From NCBI GenBank assembly GCA_002502245.1, contig DAPW01000023.1, positions 40,988 through 78,412 on the forward strand: 37,425 nt of DNA, read 5' to 3'. The notes under the pieces were generated by a model that saw only the letters and a list, made by a program, of their open reading frames with translations, had not been told where the DNA came from and did not search any database. Shown piece after piece: positions 33,777 through 37,425 of this stretch; position 1 is the stretch's first letter; each line of letters begins with the position of its first letter. The translations under genes and the position numbers were made by a program. The DNA comes from Methanoregula sp. UBA154 (GTDB lineage Archaea; Halobacteriota; Methanomicrobia; Methanomicrobiales; Methanospirillaceae).

Positions 33777-35600
33777 TCAGGCATGCCGGTTTCCCGTATC
33801 CCCGCGCTGCCTGAACCCGTTTTTCGGTACGGTGATCTCAAACCGCGCCCCGCTGCCATGCTTCCCGGTCTCGTGGATTGAGATGTTGGTGATGGCAAGG
33901 ATCTCCCGGGCAAGGAAAAGGCCAAACCCGGTATTTTTCCCAAAGCCTTTCTTAAAGATGACCTGCTTCAGGTCAAGCGGGATCCCGACACCGTTATCCT
34001 CGACCGTAACCAGCAGACCGTCCCCCGCAGGTTCGCAGCTGACAGAAATCCGGGTTACCCGTTCGCCATGCATAACCGAATTCCCAAAAAGATTTGCAAA
34101 CACCTTTTCCAGCATCGGATCGGCAAAGATTTCGATTCCCGGGCAGGCGCTGGAGAACAGGATATCCCTGGGCTTGTTTTTTGCCAAAATCTCGTCCAGG
34201 CCGAACCACCCCGGGGCATGAACGCCGAGTTCCTGGTAGGCCTTTGAAAATTCGATCTGCCGCCCGATTGTTGCCGTGACGGAATCGATCTTCTGCAGGA
34301 AATCACCGATGACGGGATCAGCATTTTTCAGCATCGCAAGCTGGGAATACCCCTGGAGGACCGTCAGCTGGTTTGCCACGTCATGGCGGGTAATGCTGTT
34401 TAACAGGTTGAGCTTCCTGTTTGCCTCTTTGAGTGCATCTTCTGTCTGCCGGAGGTCGGTGACATCATGAAGGATCCCTTCAATTCCCAGTACATTGCCC
34501 TCTGTATCGTAAAAATAGTGGCTGCTTGCCGTAACATGGTACCTCCGCCCGTCGCGCGCTTTGAGGGTAACGGGATATGCGTTTACCGAGCCCTTTTTTG
34601 TAAGGATTGCCCGGATCTTCTTGTGCTCCTCCGGATCCGCATACAGGTCCCGGGCCAGGTCCATGCCTATCATCTCGTCCGGGGAGTCGTACCCGGCCTG
34701 TCTCGCCCCCACCGGACTTATCATGGTGATCTTCCCGTCCGTATCCGTCCGGTAAAGCGTGTCCTGAACATTTTCAAGGATCGTGCGGTAGTGACTCTCG
34801 GTCGAACGGAGGGCTTCCTCTGCCTTCTTCAGGGTGGTGATATCCCGGGAGATACCCATGACTGCTGTGACGATCCCCTCCGGATTTTTCAGCGGGATCA
34901 GGCAGGTATCCAGCACGGCAGCCCGGGACGGCAGATGAACCCGGCGCTCCGCCCGGAGGGGTGTTCCGGTGGTGAAGACCGTCTGCAGGTCCGGTTCTCC
35001 GGCCGGTCCCGGAAATAACGCGGTCCGTGGCATGCCGATGATCTCCTGGCGGTTCCTGCCAGCGATCTTCGCAGCACAGGTGTTGACATAGGCGAGGGTG
35101 TCGTCGTTGTTGATGATGTAGATCAGGTCCTGTACCGCATCGGCAAGTGTCCCGTAGAGAATCTCGCTCTGCCGCAGGGCTTCGGTAAGCCGTTTTTCTG
35201 ATTTGCAGCAGTTTTTTTCAGCCTTCTTTTTATCGACTGCCTGCCGGACCTTTTGGATCAGTTCTGCAAACCGGACCTGGGGGTCACCCCCTTTCCGGAG
35301 GTAAAAATCGGCGCCGTTGTTCAATGCCTCGATCGCAACCTCTTCGCAACCCCTGCCGGTGAAGAGGATAAACGGGATGTCCCCGCCACGCAGCCGGATT
35401 GACTTGAGCAGGCTGATACCATCCATCCCTGGCAACCGGTAATCAGAGATGACGGCATCGTACTCCTGTTTTTCGAGTTCTGCAAGTGCTTCCTGTCCTG
35501 ATTCTGCGGTCTCAACCCTGAACTCCCCGGTCTGCTCGAAAAAAATCCGAAAGAGCTCAAGCAGGTTCGGTTCATCGTCAACATACAGGACTGATATCAT
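33777..35600 (-). CDS. Receiver-PAS-PAS-histidine kinase hybrid
   Basis: The 607-residue sensor contains a receiver domain (about 1-120; D8/D9, D53 in ISDYRLPGMDG, LFTGRG, LRKGG). PAS segments follow at about 145-265 (LIYIINNDDTLAYVNTCAAK) and 270-390 (TLYRTDTDGKITMISPVGAR). A dimerisation helix has H-box ITRHDVANQLTVLQGYSQLA, and the ATPase domain has N-box FANLFGNSVMHGE, G1 VEDNGVGIP and G2 GKNTGFGLFLAREIL. It closely parallels the 17882-19357 kinase and is likely a paralogue with one extra PAS. The protein is soluble. A TATA element at 35623-35631 predicts a leaderless message starting at the ATG at 35600. The HPr-kinase-like gene follows. Confidence 0.93.
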   Translation of the reverse strand: MISVLYVDDEPNLLELFRIFFEQTGEFRVETAESGQEALAELEKQEYDAVISDYRLPGMDGISLLKSIRLRGGDIPFILFTGRGCEEVAIEALNNGADFYLRKGGDPQVRFAELIQKVRQAVDKKKAEKNCCKSEKRLTEALRQSEILYGTLADAVQDLIYIINNDDTLAYVNTCAAKIAGRNRQEIIGMPRTALFPGPAGEPDLQTVFTTGTPLRAERRVHLPSRAAVLDTCLIPLKNPEGIVTAVMGISRDITTLKKAEEALRSTESHYRTILENVQDTLYRTDTDGKITMISPVGARQAGYDSPDEMIGMDLARDLYADPEEHKKIRAILTKKGSVNAYPVTLKARDGRRYHVTASSHYFYDTEGNVLGIEGILHDVTDLRQTEDALKEANRKLNLLNSITRHDVANQLTVLQGYSQLAMLKNADPVIGDFLQKIDSVTATIGRQIEFSKAYQELGVHAPGWFGLDEILAKNKPRDILFSSACPGIEIFADPMLEKVFANLFGNSVMHGERVTRISVSCEPAGDGLLVTVEDNGVGIPLDLKQVIFKKGFGKNTGFGLFLAREILAITNISIHETGKHGSGARFEITVPKNGFRQRGDTGNRHA

Positions 35601-35996
35601 TAAAATAGCCTGTATGCGATCAGGTATATCTCTTTGCTTTGACGGGATCCGGGCTGATCCGCCCTTCCTTACGGGGATAATTTTCCCGATGTTGTGAACG
35701 CGATCATCTCCCCGGCGTCTCCGGAAAAACCCGGCATTTCATGGACCCTGATCGACCGGGGGTCTGAAAAGACGACAGGTACTGCCGGATTTCCCCCCCC
35801 TGGCGGCAGGTGACGGTTCAACCGTTCCGGCCTTGCGGCTGCAGCAGAAAAAACCGCCGCATTTTTCATTTTACCCGCTTTTCCTGCCGCAACGGCACCG
35901 GGATGTCCCGTTCGACCAGAAGTTCTTTAAAAGAGTATACATGATCATATATTCAGGTATAAATACTGTATAATCCCAGCCCTGCGAGAGATTGAG
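35601..35996. promoter_or_regulatory. Divergent intergenic region with two TATA boxes
   Basis: The minus-strand TATA (ggtatatct on the plus strand, 35623-35631) serves the kinase gene. The plus-strand TATA gtataaata (35957-35965) lies about 36 bases before the ATG at 35997 and serves the coiled-coil gene. A 66-codon minus-strand frame (35669-35869) has fair codons but no ribosome site and no known family; I do not count it as a gene. Confidence 0.5.
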
Positions 35997-37425
35997 ATGA
36001 ATGCTTCCCTGTCAGATGGAAATGAAATGGTCATTGACATATTCATTTTAAGCACAAATTCCCCGTTGTCCACCCAACTGGAAAAACAACTCATGGAAGA
36101 AGGATATTATGTTACCCTGTTTTCCGATGGCACCCAGCTTCTTGAAACACTCCGGAACGGGAAACCCAACCTGCTCATATGCGATACAACCTCGGCGGAT
36201 GCAGATGCCTTTGAGGTATGCAGGCAGATAAAAGCGGACGACTATCTCTGGAACATCCCGGTGCTTATCCTCACCGGGGCTTCCGATCTCGGGTACCTTC
36301 TGCGGGTTCTTGATTGCAATGCGGACAATTTTATTGCCGCTCCTTTTGATACCCCGTACCTCATCTCGCTGATCGAAGGGATGCTCATCACCCCCGTTGA
36401 GCGCCAGACTGCGGAACAGGTGAAGACGCAGTTCAAGATCAAGCATGACGAGCAGGTATATGTGGTCACTGCCGACCGCCGCAAACTTCTTGAATTCCTT
36501 CTTTCTTCCTTTGAGATCGCAGTCCATAAATCAACCGACCTTTCCCGGGCGCAGGAAGATATCCAGAACCTTGGTTTTACCATCCGACAACTGGAAGCAC
36601 ACATCCAGGAGAACACCCAGGCCATGGGTGTCCTTAACGAGACCCTGAAGACCCGGGAGCAGAAATTATCGGAACTGACCGCCCGGCTTTCTGACCGCGA
36701 ACAGTCAATACAGGAAAAAAATGCAATCATTGACCAGGTATCCCGCGAGCTCTCGGCTGAAAAATCCGCGTATGCTGAAGCCCAGGAGGAAATCCAGCGG
36801 ATTGTCCAGGAAAAGGACGAATCGATCGCAGCTCACACCTCCAGCATTGACCAGCTGCAACGACAGGTGTCCGATCTGTCCTCGGAACTTGCCACGCTGA
36901 AACCGGTCCTGGAACGTGCGCAGGTGGAACTGCTCAGTGAGTCCGCCCAACGGAAGGATACGGAGAGCGAACTCAGCATCCTTGCTGAGGCAAAAGAGCA
37001 GACGGATAAGGCGTTTCGTGCTCTCACCGTCGAATCTGAACAGCTGAAGATCACGCTCAGCACAGAAAAAAGCCGGGTACAGGAAGCCGAACAGGAACTG
37101 AATGCAGTACTGCTTGCAAAAACCCAGTCTGAACAGGACCTTACAGGAATCATCAACGATCTGAAAGCCACCGCAACGCAGCAGGCTGCTGCTCTCATCC
37201 AGCTCAGGGAAGAATCGGCATCGGAACGAGCGCGACTGCAGGAAGAGACGGAGAAAGAGCTAGCGCGGGTAAAGGAAGAATCTGCATCGGAACGAGCGCG
37301 ACTGCAGGAAGAGGCGGAGAAAGAGCTTACCCGGGTAAAGGAAGAATCTGCATCGGAACGAGCGCGACTGCAGGTAGAGGCGGAGAAAGAGCTTACCCGG
37401 GTAAAGGAAGAATCTGCATCGGAAC
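35997..37425 (+). CDS. Degenerate receiver domain with long coiled coil, partial
   Basis: The frame is open from ATG 35997 to the window edge (476 codons). Residues about 12-135 fold like a response regulator receiver: phospho-acceptor-like D63 in LLICDTTSADADAF and Thr93 in LILTGAS are kept. The N-terminal acidic pair is replaced (IFILSTN) and the usual Lys is Ala (FIAAPFD), so phosphorylation is doubtful. From about residue 180 on the sequence is a continuous heptad-like coiled coil (QEDIQNLGFTIRQLEAHIQE, KNAIIDQVSRELSAEKSAYA). It ends in a 22-residue tandem repeat that runs off the edge, so any C-terminal output domain is unseen. A TATA box fits a short leader. Function is unknown; a scaffold or signalling role is an inference. 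Confidence 0.88.
   Translation, partial: MNASLSDGNEMVIDIFILSTNSPLSTQLEKQLMEEGYYVTLFSDGTQLLETLRNGKPNLLICDTTSADADAFEVCRQIKADDYLWNIPVLILTGASDLGYLLRVLDCNADNFIAAPFDTPYLISLIEGMLITPVERQTAEQVKTQFKIKHDEQVYVVTADRRKLLEFLLSSFEIAVHKSTDLSRAQEDIQNLGFTIRQLEAHIQENTQAMGVLNETLKTREQKLSELTARLSDREQSIQEKNAIIDQVSRELSAEKSAYAEAQEEIQRIVQEKDESIAAHTSSIDQLQRQVSDLSSELATLKPVLERAQVELLSESAQRKDTESELSILAEAKEQTDKAFRALTVESEQLKITLSTEKSRVQEAEQELNAVLLAKTQSEQDLTGIINDLKATATQQAAALIQLREESASERARLQEETEKELARVKEESASERARLQEEAEKELTRVKEESASERARLQVEAEKELTRVKEESASE
37209..37425 (+). repeat. 66-bp tandem coding repeat, truncated by window edge
   Basis: Units start at 37209, 37275, 37341 and 37407 (the last incomplete). Each encodes EESASERARLQEEAEKELTR plus VK, with few base changes between units. 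Twenty-two residues equal two eleven-residue (hendecad) coiled-coil turns, so the coil can grow without changing register. Confidence 0.9.

Noticed and set aside
35669..35869. 66-codon minus-strand frame in the divergent intergenic region
   Set aside because: Fair codons but no ribosome site, no suitable promoter spacing and no recognised family.

Overview
The window looks like a chromosomal segment of a methanogenic archaeon, most likely of the order Methanomicrobiales (Methanoregulaceae-like). This is inferred from gene content and style: a UPF0216/DUF61 protein, a geranylgeranyl-reductase-family enzyme, a Trm5/TYW2-type tRNA methyltransferase, a DUF5591 (archaeosine-synthase-like) protein, several sensors with an N-terminal receiver followed by PAS domains and an unusual H-box, and archaeal TATA boxes placed for leaderless or short-leader transcripts. 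No rRNA, tRNA or CRISPR array was seen.

Left edge (1-6200): an AT-rich corner holds a partial small gene and a decayed zinc-ribbon remnant resembling an integrase tail. GC-rich DNA follows, with several small or unassigned genes, a Cys-rich protein, UPF0216, a 50-residue membrane peptide and a receiver-PAS regulator. Middle (6200-20800): a flavin-reductase-like protein; a tandem pair of secreted, membrane-anchored beta-propeller proteins, the first broken by a one-base frameshift; a ferritin-like/VIT1 iron transporter; a fused AguB-AguA enzyme that would carry agmatine to putrescine in one chain; a GNAT/Trm5-like pair; pirin; an FkbM methyltransferase; a nitroreductase; a 13-residue-repeat protein; a receiver-PAS-histidine kinase; and a geranylgeranyl reductase.

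From 20600 to 23200 lie small membrane proteins and a dense patch of a dispersed, GC-rich, hairpin-forming noncoding repeat. The same family recurs at 12.8-13.1 kb and 30.3-30.7 kb. From 23.2 to 28.6 kb there is a complete partner-switching module in an archaeon, a domain without bacterial sigma factors: a STAS protein with a large unassigned C-terminal domain, an RsbW-like kinase, a LytS-type 5TM-SpoIIE phosphatase, a second STAS protein, and a metallo-beta-lactamase-fold protein with a C-terminal segment resembling a degenerate ATPase domain. An orphan ABC ATPase and a DUF5591 protein follow.

Right part (30.9-37.4 kb): a predicted bestrophin-like membrane protein, about 1 kb without a convincing gene, an HPr-kinase-like P-loop protein downstream of a receiver-PAS-PAS-histidine kinase, and a long degenerate receiver/coiled-coil protein that leaves the window inside a 66-bp tandem repeat. 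Across the window signalling dominates (three intact receiver-first sensors plus the phosphatase/kinase/antagonist set), with redox, iron and polyamine metabolism alongside.
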